From Bacillus sp. OV166 (lineage in GTDB: Bacteria > Bacillota > Bacilli > Bacillales > Cytobacillaceae): a stretch of DNA of 64,000 bases. A program made the position numbers and the translations under genes. The notes under the pieces are model-generated. The model saw nothing but the letters and a program-made list of their open reading frames with translations, searched no databases and had not been told where the DNA came from. This document shows, in pieces, positions 23,439 to 32,168 of the stretch. The stretch's first letter is position 1; each line of letters opens with the position of its first letter. Location of the stretch: the NCBI RefSeq assembly GCF_900177675.1, contig NZ_FXWM01000001.1, positions 2,613,001-2,677,000 of the forward strand, in the 5' to 3' direction.

Positions 23439-25820
23439 ATGAAACGAATTAAACTTTCCGATTATATCAACGTCGTCAAACCGTCCTATGTCTATCTGCG
23501 CCTAACTCCAAACAATTCAATCCGCAATCAATCCACTCACAAAATCGCCAAATCCATCGCTTCTATTTACCGAAATATTACCCAAAATATTAAAAAAGAA
23601 GATGCCAAGGTCATTAAGTTTCTAAATAAAGAATTCCTATTCGGTACAAAATATTCGTACGAAATGAATTCTAAAGTGAGTTATTACGTGTATATCGAGA
23701 AAAAGAAAGTGGAGTTTTATTTCATCATACCAAAACGTCACCTATCACTTATTAAAGAAAAAATAAGTGATTCATGGACGAATATAACTGTCAAGGAGGT
23801 TAAAGGTCTACCTAACTTTTCAGAGTCAGCCACCAAGTACCAGCTCGTTTATTCCAAAGAAAATGCGTTAAGTCTTGCAACTGATCGAAGAAACGATGAT
23901 CTGCTTCGTTCAAAATTAAATGTAGTCGATGTCATGAATGAAGGGGATAAGGTCGGGGTGTTTTATAACTTTATCCCCACCACGCAATTTAGTTGGCGCA
24001 GCTCCTATGAGTCGACAATAAAAAAAGTAAAACGAAACCTTCCAACAGAAAGAAATAAAGTGGGTACTGCTTATATTTTAAAAATGCTGATTGGTATTGT
24101 TTCCGGTCTATTCGATGACCTGGGAGAAGTGCTGTCAGGAAGCAAGAAAAAAGTTAGTGACGAGAACGTATTTGAGGCCCTTATCGAACGTTTGAATGGT
24201 GGGAAAAAGATAAGTGATGCCACAAGCAAAAAAGCTACAGCCACCGTTTTAAATGCTCAAATTGTTGTCATGAGCGAAAGCAAGGATAAATTAAGCGAAC
24301 GTAATAATGCCAGGAGTTTGGCACAATCGTTTGAAACTATAACTGAGGATAATCGTTTAGTGGCTAAACCATTACGAAAATCGTTTAAGTTTACGGACTA
24401 TTCCATAGCAGGATCTGAACTAAACAAAGTTGGAGATGAGGAGGCGCAAAACTTTATTGCGTTGGCTGGGCGGGACATCCTAGAACGCTATAACTTTATC
24501 GAAAAGGTGGAAACACAGGAAACGGAAGTGCCGGAGGACTTGCGGAGTGGCGTTATGTGTGTCGGTGAAAGCACGTTTCGAGGCGCCAAGCAAAAAGCAT
24601 ATCTTAGCAACTACGAACATTATCGTAATCTATTAACGTTACTAATCGGACCAACTCGTGCAGGAAAATCGAATCTAATCGGAAACCTCAGTATAGATTC
24701 GATAGAAAACGGCGAGTGTGTGATTATCTTCGATTTCATTAAGAACTGCGAATTGAGCGATGAGATATCGGCCTTGTTTCCGAAGGAAAAAGTACTCAAC
24801 ATCGACAACAGCGATCCGGCGCAATTGCAAGGACTCGGATATAACGAGGTCGGTTATACGAGCAATACGTTTGCTCAATACGAAAATGCCAAACGCCAAA
24901 CGGCGAATCTGCTGGCGCTTATCAATGCGATAAACGTAGACGAAAGTCGTTTATCGCCGAAGATGGAACGGTATCTCGAAGCAGCAGCACTCGTTGTCTT
25001 TATCAATACCGGTAGCATTCGCGATGTGTTTCGCGTATTACAAAACCATAATAGTCGCCATGATTATCTCAGTCAGGTTCCGAAAGCACAATTTGAATTT
25101 ATGGAAGAATACATGACTTCATTAGAAGAGCTTGACGAAATTAAGGACGACGTGGTGGTCGGAACGAAGCTAAACTTAATCGTCGGCATCATCGACAGGC
25201 TTTCCATATTGAAGCGCAATACTCAAATGGAGCTAATGCTGAAGCGCGATATGGACACGAACATCAACCTCGTCGAAGAAATGCAGAAAAATCAGGTGAT
25301 TTGCATACGGATGCCTGAGTCAAAGTTTCCGACTGAAGGGGAACGGGATATTGCTACGACTTATTGGATTACGAAAATATGGTTAGCTCTACAGATTCGC
25401 GCCGATAAGATTCGTGACTATAAAAAACAACGTAAAGTTAACTTAGTTATCGACGAAATTTACCAAGTAGAGAACACCGAAAAGTTTATCGAAAAAAAGC
25501 TGTCACAAATCGCAAAGTTTATCTGCAAGCCGATTATAAGTTGCCACTATATTAATCAACTGAAGCATTTGCGCAAAGAACTGCGCTCAGCCAACACGTC
25601 GTATATGCTAATCGCGGGCTGTGACGAAGATAATTACAAAGAACTAAAAGCCCAGCTTTATCCGTTTACGGCCGAAGACTTGGCTAATATGAAACCATAC
25701 CACGCAATGAATTACGTCAAGTGTCGCGATGGGTATTCGCGCTTTATAACGAAATTGCCAGGCAAGGTCGAAGATAGAATCAAGCGTAAGCAAAAGGAGG
25801 CAGAACAATGCAAAGCCTAA
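23439..25820 (+). CDS. HerA/VirB4/TraD-like P-loop ATPase (DNA-transfer type)
   Basis: A 793-residue ATPase. The C-terminal half carries the motor: Walker A at residues 404-411 (GPTRAGKS), Walker B ending D672-E673 (LVIDE) and a later QLKHLRKELRSANTSYMLIAG segment typical of HerA-FtsK folds. The N-terminal 380 residues include a probable membrane-proximal hydrophobic stretch (LKMLIGIVSGLF, about 210-221) and are not recognised. With a wall peptidase and a pilin-like protein beside it, a DNA or protein export motor is the best guess. It could be a coupling protein (VirD4) or a VirB4-type motor; the sequence does not decide. Confidence 0.65.
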   Translation: MKRIKLSDYINVVKPSYVYLRLTPNNSIRNQSTHKIAKSIASIYRNITQNIKKEDAKVIKFLNKEFLFGTKYSYEMNSKVSYYVYIEKKKVEFYFIIPKRHLSLIKEKISDSWTNITVKEVKGLPNFSESATKYQLVYSKENALSLATDRRNDDLLRSKLNVVDVMNEGDKVGVFYNFIPTTQFSWRSSYESTIKKVKRNLPTERNKVGTAYILKMLIGIVSGLFDDLGEVLSGSKKKVSDENVFEALIERLNGGKKISDATSKKATATVLNAQIVVMSESKDKLSERNNARSLAQSFETITEDNRLVAKPLRKSFKFTDYSIAGSELNKVGDEEAQNFIALAGRDILERYNFIEKVETQETEVPEDLRSGVMCVGESTFRGAKQKAYLSNYEHYRNLLTLLIGPTRAGKSNLIGNLSIDSIENGECVIIFDFIKNCELSDEISALFPKEKVLNIDNSDPAQLQGLGYNEVGYTSNTFAQYENAKRQTANLLALINAINVDESRLSPKMERYLEAAALVVFINTGSIRDVFRVLQNHNSRHDYLSQVPKAQFEFMEEYMTSLEELDEIKDDVVVGTKLNLIVGIIDRLSILKRNTQMELMLKRDMDTNINLVEEMQKNQVICIRMPESKFPTEGERDIATTYWITKIWLALQIRADKIRDYKKQRKVNLVIDEIYQVENTEKFIEKKLSQIAKFICKPIISCHYINQLKHLRKELRSANTSYMLIAGCDEDNYKELKAQLYPFTAEDLANMKPYHAMNYVKCRDGYSRFITKLPGKVEDRIKRKQKEAEQCKA

Positions 25821-25947
25821 TCATTTATCACTGTTTTTTTTGCTGTAATGACTTGGTTTATCGATTGAAATCCAGCCTTCATGTCCGTGTTGCAGAAATG
25901 AAGATGATGTTTTATTAGTAACTGAAATTAAATATGAAATAAAAACT
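25808..25947 (+). pseudogene. frameshifted small zinc-ribbon gene
   Basis: The ATG at 25808 overlaps the ATPase stop region and gives a 36-residue frame with CFFC, ending at 25918. Reading on in the -1 frame from about 25853 gives a second half with CPCC, then RNEDDVLLVTEIKYEIKTGS, up to a TAG at about 25956. The two Cys-x2-Cys pairs in different frames suggest one zinc-ribbon protein split by a single-base indel. I cannot place the indel exactly. Confidence 0.4.
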
Positions 25948-25977
25948 GGCTCCTAGTCGCTTAGACTAAGAGCCTTT
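25946..25977 (+). terminator. terminator at the end of the ATPase module
   Basis: GGCTC c TAGTC and GACTA a GAGCC form a mismatched stem around gctta, followed by TTTCC. The T-run is short, so it is weaker than the others. The next 100 bases up to the riboflavin promoter hold no gene; the junction of the mobile DNA with the chromosome should lie here. Confidence 0.55.
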
Positions 25978-26069
25978 CCTGGTAAGAAGGGAGAGATGCT
26001 GCATTGCGTCACACTAAATCTTTTCTAGGCACCCACTTGTGAGCATTTTTATTTGCAAGAATCATTATC

Positions 26070-26098
26070 TTGAAGTAAGATAAAATTAATTTCATATT
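26070..26098 (+). promoter_or_regulatory. candidate promoter of the riboflavin operon
   Basis: TTGAAG and CATATT are 17 bases apart and would start transcription at about 26105, at the first base of the structured leader. Nothing else in the preceding 100 bases fits as well. Confidence 0.5.
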
Positions 26099-26102
26099 TA
26101 AA

Positions 26103-26372
26103 CGACCGCATCGGTTAAGATACGGTCGCCTTCGGGGTCAGGTGAAATTCCTAACCGGCGGTGATGAAGCGTTGCTTCTTAGTCCGTGACCCGGTTAACA
26201 TATTATTGTTAAACGGTGGATCTGGTGAAACTCCAGAGCCGACAGTTAAAGTCTGGATGGGAGAAGGAAAAGACAGGTTTAAGGGTAGGGTGTAGTGTAC
26301 CTATTTTTAACCCTTTATTTTCTATTGTCTTTTACAGGACCCTGAGGACTTATTGTCTTCAGGGTCTTTTTC
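26103..26372 (+). promoter_or_regulatory. FMN (RFN) riboswitch with terminator
   Basis: The aptamer at about 26127-26272 has the conserved RFN segments: TTCGGGGTCAGGTGAAATTC, CTAACCGGCGGTGATG, AGTCCGTGACCCG, GGATCTGGTGAAACTCCAGA, GCCGACAGTTAAAGTCTGGA and GGGAGAAGGA. P1 pairs CCTTC with GAAGG. A CGACCG/CGGTCG pair precedes it. The expression platform ends in a terminator at 26338-26372 (GACCCTGAGGAC / GTCTTCAGGGTC, then TTTTT). FMN binding should stop transcription before ribE. The Walker-like order is standard for Bacillus rib leaders. Confidence 0.95.
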
Positions 26373-26420
26373 ATTTTAGCGTAAGAATTTAAGTGGAACC
26401 AAAGTAAGGAGAAGGAAATT

Positions 26421-27080
26421 ATGTTTACTGGAATTATTGAAGAAATTGGAGTAGTCGCGAACATCCAGCGGACAGGTGAGTCGTTTGTGTTAGCCATTGA
26501 AGCAAAGAAAATACTAAATGATGTTCACCTTGGCGATAGTATTGCGGTCAACGGAGTTTGTCTAACGGTGACATCCTTTACGGGAAAGCTATTCACGGTA
26601 GATGTTATGCCCGAAACGGTCAAAGCTTCAAGTTTAAATATGGTTAAGCGGGGTTCCAAAGTAAATCTTGAGCGGGCGATGGCAGCAGGTGGAAGGTTTG
26701 GCGGTCATTTCGTCTCTGGACATATCGATGGAACTGGCATAATTAAAAGTAAACAGTCTTTCGAAAATGCGGTTTACTATGAGATTGAAGCGAAGCAGAA
26801 CATATTAAAATATGTCATCTTAAGAGGATCTATCACGGTAGATGGGACAAGTTTGACTGTTTTTGCGGTAACAGAAAATAGTTTTACATTATCGATCATC
26901 CCTCACACATTATCGGAAACGATTTTGGGATTAAAAGGGTCAGGGGATATCGTTAATCTAGAATGCGATATGATTGGTAAATACGTTGGTCATTTTATCA
27001 AAAACCTTTCAAGTGATACAGCGGAAAAGCGTAAGACAGGGATAACTGCACAATTTTTAGCTGACAATGGCTTTAATTAA
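26421..27080 (+). CDS. ribE: riboflavin synthase, alpha subunit
   Basis: A 219-residue enzyme that dismutates two 6,7-dimethyl-8-ribityllumazine molecules to riboflavin. It begins MFTGIIEEIG, the family signature, and shows the two internally similar lumazine-binding barrels: VNGVCLTV in the first half and VDGTSLTV in the second, with GGHFVSGHIDG between. Full length. It is the first gene after the riboswitch, whereas Bacillus subtilis has ribD (ribG) there. AAGGAGAAGG precedes the ATG. Confidence 0.97.
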   Translation: MFTGIIEEIGVVANIQRTGESFVLAIEAKKILNDVHLGDSIAVNGVCLTVTSFTGKLFTVDVMPETVKASSLNMVKRGSKVNLERAMAAGGRFGGHFVSGHIDGTGIIKSKQSFENAVYYEIEAKQNILKYVILRGSITVDGTSLTVFAVTENSFTLSIIPHTLSETILGLKGSGDIVNLECDMIGKYVGHFIKNLSSDTAEKRKTGITAQFLADNGFN

Positions 27081-27139
27081 ATGATGGTTGGAAAAGTCTA
27101 GTTTTAATTGGTTTGTAATTTTGAAAGGAGAGAAGTGGC

Positions 27140-27766
27140 GTGTTTAATACGATTGACGAAGCTCTTGCTGATTTAAAAGTAGGAAAGGTTGTTATTGCCT
27201 GCGATGATGAGAACAGGGAAAATGAAGGGGACTTTATTTCTCTTGCTGAAAAAGCAACGCCGGAGGTTATAAATCTTATGGCCACTCACGGAAGAGGTCT
27301 AATCTGTGTTCCCATTGACGAGGCATTAGCTCAAAAGCTCGACTTACATCCAATGGTTTCCAAGAACACGGATCCTAATCGAACAGCTTTTACCGTAAGC
27401 ATTGACCATAAATTTTCTACCACTGGCATTTCTGCATTTGAACGTTCAGCAACGGTGTTGAGTATGGTCGACCCGGAATCAAAAGCATCTGATTTTTTAA
27501 GACCAGGGCATATGTTTCCGCTAATTGCTAAAAAAGGCGGAGTCCTGAGCAGAACGGGGCATACAGAAGCAGCTGTAGACCTTGCAATTTTATGCGGTGC
27601 CAAACCTGCTGGTGTCATTTGTGAAATCATGAATGACGACGGAACGATGGCCCGTGTCCCCCAACTGCGCAAAATTGCTGATAAGCTAAACGTTAAAATG
27701 ATTACGATAAAAGACTTAGTAGAATACCGAAACAACAAGGAAAACTTAGTTAAGCGGGAAGTTTAA
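27140..27766 (+). CDS. ribB: 3,4-dihydroxy-2-butanone-4-phosphate synthase (stand-alone RibB)
   Basis: A 208-residue enzyme making the four-carbon unit of lumazine from ribulose 5-phosphate. Motifs [20 protein letters not shown] and [12 protein letters not shown] with [11 protein letters not shown] are all present. The protein stops after [17 protein letters not shown], exactly where Bacillus RibBA continues into GTP cyclohydrolase II. Only 23 bases separate its stop from ribH, so no RibA remnant remains. GTG start after AAAGGAGAGAAG. Confidence 0.93.
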   Translation: MFNTIDEALADLKVGKVVIACDDENRENEGDFISLAEKATPEVINLMATHGRGLICVPIDEALAQKLDLHPMVSKNTDPNRTAFTVSIDHKFSTTGISAFERSATVLSMVDPESKASDFLRPGHMFPLIAKKGGVLSRTGHTEAAVDLAILCGAKPAGVICEIMNDDGTMARVPQLRKIADKLNVKMITIKDLVEYRNNKENLVKREV

Positions 27767-27789
27767 AATCAAATTTAGGAGGAATACTC

Positions 27790-28260
27790 ATGGGTAATAT
27801 TTTTGAAGGAAATTTAGTTGGCTCAGGATTAAAAGTTGGAATCGTGGTTGGACGTTTTAATGAATTCATTACAAGTAAATTATTAGGCGGTGCACAGGAT
27901 GCTCTCAAAAGACATGGCGTCAGCGAAACAGACGTGGATGTTGCCTGGGTACCAGGTGCATTTGAGATTTCATTAATCGCCCAAAAAATGGCTAATAGTA
28001 AAAAATATGATGCAGTTATCACGCTTGGCACAGTCATTCGCGGCTCTACTCCACATTTTGACTTTGTTTGTAATGAAGTGGCAAAAGGTGTTTCTGCAAT
28101 CAATTTAAGTAGTGGTATTCCGGTTATTTTTGGAGTGTTAACCACGGATTCCATTGAACAAGCGATTGAGCGTGCAGGAACTAAAGCAGGTAATAAAGGC
28201 TGGGACGCAGCATCTGCTGCGATTGAAATGGCAAATTTATGCAGGAGTATTGAATTATAG
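27790..28260 (+). CDS. ribH: 6,7-dimethyl-8-ribityllumazine synthase
   Basis: A 156-residue subunit of the icosahedral lumazine synthase, which joins the butanone phosphate with the ribityl-pyrimidine. Motifs [39 protein letters not shown] and [12 protein letters not shown] with [14 protein letters not shown] are all visible. It ends the short operon. A TTTAGGAGG Shine-Dalgarno precedes the ATG. Confidence 0.97.
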   Translation: MGNIFEGNLVGSGLKVGIVVGRFNEFITSKLLGGAQDALKRHGVSETDVDVAWVPGAFEISLIAQKMANSKKYDAVITLGTVIRGSTPHFDFVCNEVAKGVSAINLSSGIPVIFGVLTTDSIEQAIERAGTKAGNKGWDAASAAIEMANLCRSIEL

Positions 28261-28278
28261 AATTATTGCAAAAAAACA

Positions 28279-28307
28279 TGTACAATTCATGTCAACTTTT
28301 CTATAAT
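28279..28307 (+). promoter_or_regulatory. candidate promoter of the cobalamin operon
   Basis: TGTACA and TATAAT, spaced 17 bases, lie just before the cobalamin riboswitch. A short inverted repeat ACATG/CATGT overlaps the -35 region. Confidence 0.6.
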
Positions 28308-28329
28308 GAGTTTAACAAAAAATATTTTT

Positions 28330-28622
28330 AAAATTAGGTGCTAAAATCTTTTCGAAAGATTTTCTGCTTAAAAGGGAAGTTTGGTATAAGCCAACGCGGT
28401 CCCGCCACTGTAAATGAGAGCAACCTATATTGTGTCACTGTCGACTACGATGGGAAGGCATAGGAAGCGACGATCATGAGTCAGGAAACCTGCCTAATTC
28501 TTGTGCGCCAATGACCTACGAGGATAGGACGGTGTTGAAGTCTAGACTCTTTTTACTTGTTGCTAGTAACCTGAATCTACTCATACCAACATCTCCATTT
28601 ACATTGTGGAGATGTTTTTTGT
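28330..28622 (+). promoter_or_regulatory. cobalamin (AdoCbl-type) riboswitch with terminator
   Basis: The aptamer at about 28330-28501 has P1 arms AATTAGG and CCTAATT, the GCCAACGCGGTCCCGCCACT core (B12 box precursor), then TGGGAAGGCATAGGAAGCGA and GAGTCAGGAAACCTGCC. A terminator stem AACATCTCC / GGAGATGTT at 28588-28616 with a T-run follows, so adenosylcobalamin should stop transcription of the operon. An apparent open frame across 28430-28690 is a chance reading of this RNA. Confidence 0.95.
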
Positions 28623-28705
28623 TGTTATCCAAGCTATTTTGTTTGGCACAAGAATGGATTTATTTTTTGTCACATACTTTTATTACATAGGAAGCAGGGA
28701 GAAAA

Positions 28706-29671
28706 ATGAAGAAGTTGTATTCATTGCTGTTAGTAGTATTATTAACAGTAGGAGTTTTAGCAGGTTGTGCTGAAAAGAAAGACCAAGTTAAGGAAGAGAA
28801 TAAATCCAGCGTAGAGAAGAAAACAGCGGAAATAACATATCCTGTTACACTTACAGATGCTACCAAAACTAAAGTTATTATCGAAAAGAAACCTGAAAAG
28901 ATCGTTTCACTAATTCCAAGTAATACAGAAATTGCATTTTCATTAGGACTTGACAAAGAAGTGGTGGGCGTGTCTGATTTCGATAATTATCCGGAAGCAG
29001 CGACGAAAAAAGAAAAAATCGGCGGACAGGAAATAAACTTAGAAAAAATCATTTCCTTAAAACCAGATTTAGTGCTAGCACATGCATCGTCCGCTCATAA
29101 TTCTGAAGCAGGGCTTCAGCAGCTTAAAGATGCCGGAATTACCGTTTTGGTTGTTAATGATGCGCAAAATTTTGACCAAGTTTATGATTCCATTGATATG
29201 ATTGGGAAAGCTACCGGTGAAACAGCGAAAGCCGATGAAATGATTACAGGGATGAAGGATAAATTGGCCGAAATTAAAGCAAAGGCTGGGGAAATAAAAG
29301 AAAAGAAAAAGGTATTAGTTGAGGTTTCACCGGCTCCAGAAATTTATACACCTGGAAAGAATACCTTTATGGATCAAATGCTAAGTTCGATTAATGCTGA
29401 AAACATTGCAAATGATCAAGAAGGCTGGATTAAAATTGATCAAGAGGCGATGATTAAACGGAATCCTGATGTTATCGTTACAACATACGGGTACTATGTG
29501 AAAAATCCGGCAGAACAAGTTTTAAGCAGAAAGGGCTGGGAAACAGTCAACGCTGTAAAAAATAAGAAAGTAGTCGATGTAGATTCTGATCGAGTAACTC
29601 GGTCAGGCCCTAGGATCGTTGAAGGAGTAGAAGATCTTGCAAAGGCTGTCTATCCTGAAATTTTTAAATAA
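28706..29671 (+). CDS. btuF: cobalamin/cobinamide ABC transporter, substrate-binding lipoprotein
   Basis: A 321-residue lipoprotein; the signal peptide ends in the lipobox LAGC with the lipidated C21. A Periplasmic_binding_2 (TroA-like) fold follows: YPVTLTDATKTKV, IVSLIPSNTEIAFSLGLD, LKPDLVLAHAS and a long backbone helix near residues 170-195. It would catch corrinoids outside the membrane and hand them to the BtuC/BtuD transporter encoded next. Control by the cobalamin riboswitch supports the substrate. Confidence 0.92.
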   Translation: MKKLYSLLLVVLLTVGVLAGCAEKKDQVKEENKSSVEKKTAEITYPVTLTDATKTKVIIEKKPEKIVSLIPSNTEIAFSLGLDKEVVGVSDFDNYPEAATKKEKIGGQEINLEKIISLKPDLVLAHASSAHNSEAGLQQLKDAGITVLVVNDAQNFDQVYDSIDMIGKATGETAKADEMITGMKDKLAEIKAKAGEIKEKKKVLVEVSPAPEIYTPGKNTFMDQMLSSINAENIANDQEGWIKIDQEAMIKRNPDVIVTTYGYYVKNPAEQVLSRKGWETVNAVKNKKVVDVDSDRVTRSGPRIVEGVEDLAKAVYPEIFK

Positions 29672-30698
29672 CAAGTATACAGCCTATATAATAGCTGGAA
29701 TTTTCCTATTCCTAGCTATATTATTAGGTATTTCAATAGGAACAGTTTCGGTTCCAATGTTAACGATTATTAAAATAATCAGTGCGAAAGTTTTTGGGGT
29801 AATTTCATTGGAGACAATTGACCCCATGTTTTCAAGTATTGTTCTAAATATTCGCTTACCTAGAGTGATTTTATCAGGTCTTGTCGGGGCTTCTCTTGCA
29901 ATTGCAGGGGCAGCCTTTCAAGGACTGTTAAGAAACCCGTTGGCAGATCCTTATACACTTGGTGTATCCTCCGGGGCATCTGTTGGAGCGGTGTTGACAC
30001 TGTTTTTTCATCTATCAATCCCTTTTATTGGATCCTTCACATTACCATTGCTAAGTATTCTATTTTCCTTTTTAACCATCTTTTTAGTCCTCGCTTTCGC
30101 CAGTAAAATAGAGCGCTCCATGAGAGTAGAAACGATTATTTTAACAGGGATAATTTTTAGCTCGTTCTTAGGGGCAATAATTTCGCTGATGATTGCGCTG
30201 ACCGGGGATGAGCTCCGGCAAATTATTGGCTGGCTATTAGGAAGCGTATCGATGAGAGGATGGGAGTACATAAAGATCATTTTGCCATTTTTTATCATTG
30301 GCTCAAGCCTGCTGGTTTTTAATGCAAAAGAACTAAACGCCATGTCGTTTGGGGAAGAGCGGGCACAGCATTTAGGGGTCAATGTTCAAAAAAGAAAGCT
30401 AATTATATTAACAGCTGGCTCTATTTTAACAGGAGCGGCGGTTGCGGTGTCAGGCACCATTGGTTTTGTCGGGTTAGTGATTCCTCATTTATCAAGATTA
30501 TTATGGGGTCCCGATCACCGGCATCTCCTTCCTTTATCGATCATAACTGGAAGCGGTTTTTTAATCTTAGCTGACCTAATTTCAAGAACAATCATATCTC
30601 CTATAGAATTACCCATTGGTGTCATCACTGCTTTAATTGGTGCACCGGTATTTGCAATAATCCTGCTCCAAAGAAAAAGGATGGAAAGAAGTGGTTAG
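29637..30698 (+). CDS. btuC: cobalamin ABC transporter permease (FecCD family)
   Basis: A 353-residue permease with about ten membrane segments and the family phrases RLPRVILSGLVGASLAIAGA, GLLRNPLADPYTLGVSSGAS and GFVGLVIPHLSRLL. The TTG start lies inside the end of btuF (35-base overlap) with GAAGGAG nine bases before it; no later start keeps the N-terminus. It forms the channel for corrinoid uptake. Confidence 0.93.
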   Translation: MQRLSILKFLNNKYTAYIIAGIFLFLAILLGISIGTVSVPMLTIIKIISAKVFGVISLETIDPMFSSIVLNIRLPRVILSGLVGASLAIAGAAFQGLLRNPLADPYTLGVSSGASVGAVLTLFFHLSIPFIGSFTLPLLSILFSFLTIFLVLAFASKIERSMRVETIILTGIIFSSFLGAIISLMIALTGDELRQIIGWLLGSVSMRGWEYIKIILPFFIIGSSLLVFNAKELNAMSFGEERAQHLGVNVQKRKLIILTAGSILTGAAVAVSGTIGFVGLVIPHLSRLLWGPDHRHLLPLSIITGSGFLILADLISRTIISPIELPIGVITALIGAPVFAIILLQRKRMERSG

Positions 30699-30701
30699 AG
30701 A

Positions 30702-32168
30702 ATGCTTAGTGTTCAACAGGTTTCCGGTGGATACTCGAGTGAAGCGGTTCTGAAGGACATTTCTTTTGATGTGGAAAAGGGAGAATTATTTGGGATATTG
30801 GGGCCAAATGGAAGTGGAAAGACAACCCTTTTAAAAATGCTTAGTGGAATTTTACCAATCCAAAAAGGTGAGATTATTATCAATCGGAAACGGCTGCAGG
30901 AATACAGACCAAAACAGCTGGCCCAAATGATTGCCGTTCTTTCACAACATTCATCACAATCTTTCTCGTACACCGTAAAAGAAACCGTTTCGCTTGGCCG
31001 TTATGCACATCAAAAGGGGTTATTTCAATCCTGGAGTAAAGCCGATGAAGAGGTTGTCCAGCGAGTAATGAAGCAAATTGGTGTTTCCAGGTTCCAAAAT
31101 AAAAATATTCAGGAGTTATCAGGCGGTGAAAAACAACGAGTATTTCTCGCCCAATCATTAGCCCAAGAGCCTGAAATATTATTGTTAGATGAACCTACGA
31201 ACCATTTGGATTTGTCGTATCAAAAGGAATTGTTAGATTTCTTAAAACAATGGACGTCAGAAAATGGATTAACAGTCATCTCCATTTTTCACGATTTAAA
31301 CCTTGCAGGGCTTTATTGTGATCGATTGCTCCTTCTCGAAAATGGAAGAATTAATATCGATCATATTCCTAATGAGGTGCTTCGGGAAGAACGAATAAGA
31401 GATGTGTATCATACAGATATTCAAAAACATCCTCATCCTAAAGTCGCTGCACCGCAAATGGTTTTACTGCCAAAAGTGAAAAACGAAGTTGTCGAATTTG
31501 ATATAAATGAGTCGATGTTACATATCTCAGAAGAATTAATCGAGTTAACATCCCCCATGCCATTAAGGACGATGTCATCTGGGGTGATTGGTTCGGGAAC
31601 GGGATGGCACCAAACATTTGTGAACCGCCATGTTCACAAGGGTTACAGCTGTAGTGACCATCGCTCAGAAATGGCTTCATTTTTAAAATCAAAAGGGTTT
31701 GAACCGTCGGAAACTGTTGGCATGATGACCGCAGTTGTCCTCGAAGATGTAGTTTACAAGCGATTTGAACATAATAGCTTCTCGATATTTGCTGTTGTGA
31801 CAGCAGGAGTAGGAAATGCGATTGATGCATCGAGAAGTGAACAGCATACATTTGAAATGACACCTGGAACAATCAATACCTGGATTTTTGTGAGCGGCGA
31901 GCTGACAGAGGAAGCTTTTATTCAATGTATCATGACCGCAACTGAAGCGAAGGTCAAGGCATTGAATGATCTAAAGATAATCGATGAAGTCACCGGAACG
32001 ATCGCCACTGGTACATCGACAGATAGTATCTTAATTGCTGCTACTCAAACGGGTGAAGTATTAGAATTTGCGGGAACCATTACCCCGTTAGGCAAGCTTA
32101 TTAGCAAGGCAGTTTATCAGTGCACGATCGAAGCGATTCAAAAATCCAGCAAAAGGAAACGCAAATGA
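30702..32168 (+). CDS. btuD-cbiZ: cobalamin ABC transporter ATPase fused to adenosylcobinamide amidohydrolase (BtuD-CbiZ)
   Basis: A 488-residue fusion. Residues 1-250 are an ABC ATPase with Walker A GPNGSGKTT, signature LSGGEKQR and Walker B ILLLDEPT. Residues about 265-485 are a CbiZ domain: MSSGVIGSGTGWHQTFVNRHV, TAGVGNAIDASRS, EAKVKALNDL and GTSTDSILIAAT. CbiZ removes the aminopropanol arm of cobinamide and incomplete cobamides to give cobyric acid. The fusion links uptake to remodelling; a like arrangement exists in Bacillus YvrA. Confidence 0.93.
   Translation: MLSVQQVSGGYSSEAVLKDISFDVEKGELFGILGPNGSGKTTLLKMLSGILPIQKGEIIINRKRLQEYRPKQLAQMIAVLSQHSSQSFSYTVKETVSLGRYAHQKGLFQSWSKADEEVVQRVMKQIGVSRFQNKNIQELSGGEKQRVFLAQSLAQEPEILLLDEPTNHLDLSYQKELLDFLKQWTSENGLTVISIFHDLNLAGLYCDRLLLLENGRINIDHIPNEVLREERIRDVYHTDIQKHPHPKVAAPQMVLLPKVKNEVVEFDINESMLHISEELIELTSPMPLRTMSSGVIGSGTGWHQTFVNRHVHKGYSCSDHRSEMASFLKSKGFEPSETVGMMTAVVLEDVVYKRFEHNSFSIFAVVTAGVGNAIDASRSEQHTFEMTPGTINTWIFVSGELTEEAFIQCIMTATEAKVKALNDLKIIDEVTGTIATGTSTDSILIAATQTGEVLEFAGTITPLGKLISKAVYQCTIEAIQKSSKRKRK

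Noticed and set aside
25833..25842. run of T residues as a slippery site for the zinc-ribbon frames
   Set aside because: A -1 slip at the T run meets a TAA two codons later, so it cannot join the two halves.
27331..28154. two long minus-strand open frames under ribB and ribH
   Set aside because: Both are mirror frames of highly conserved genes and have no start signals.
28430..28690. 86-codon plus-strand open frame
   Set aside because: It lies within the cobalamin riboswitch and its terminator, has no ribosome binding site and an improbable composition.
31438..31872. 144-codon minus-strand open frame within the BtuD-CbiZ fusion
   Set aside because: It is a shadow of the well-conserved CbiZ coding sequence on the plus strand.
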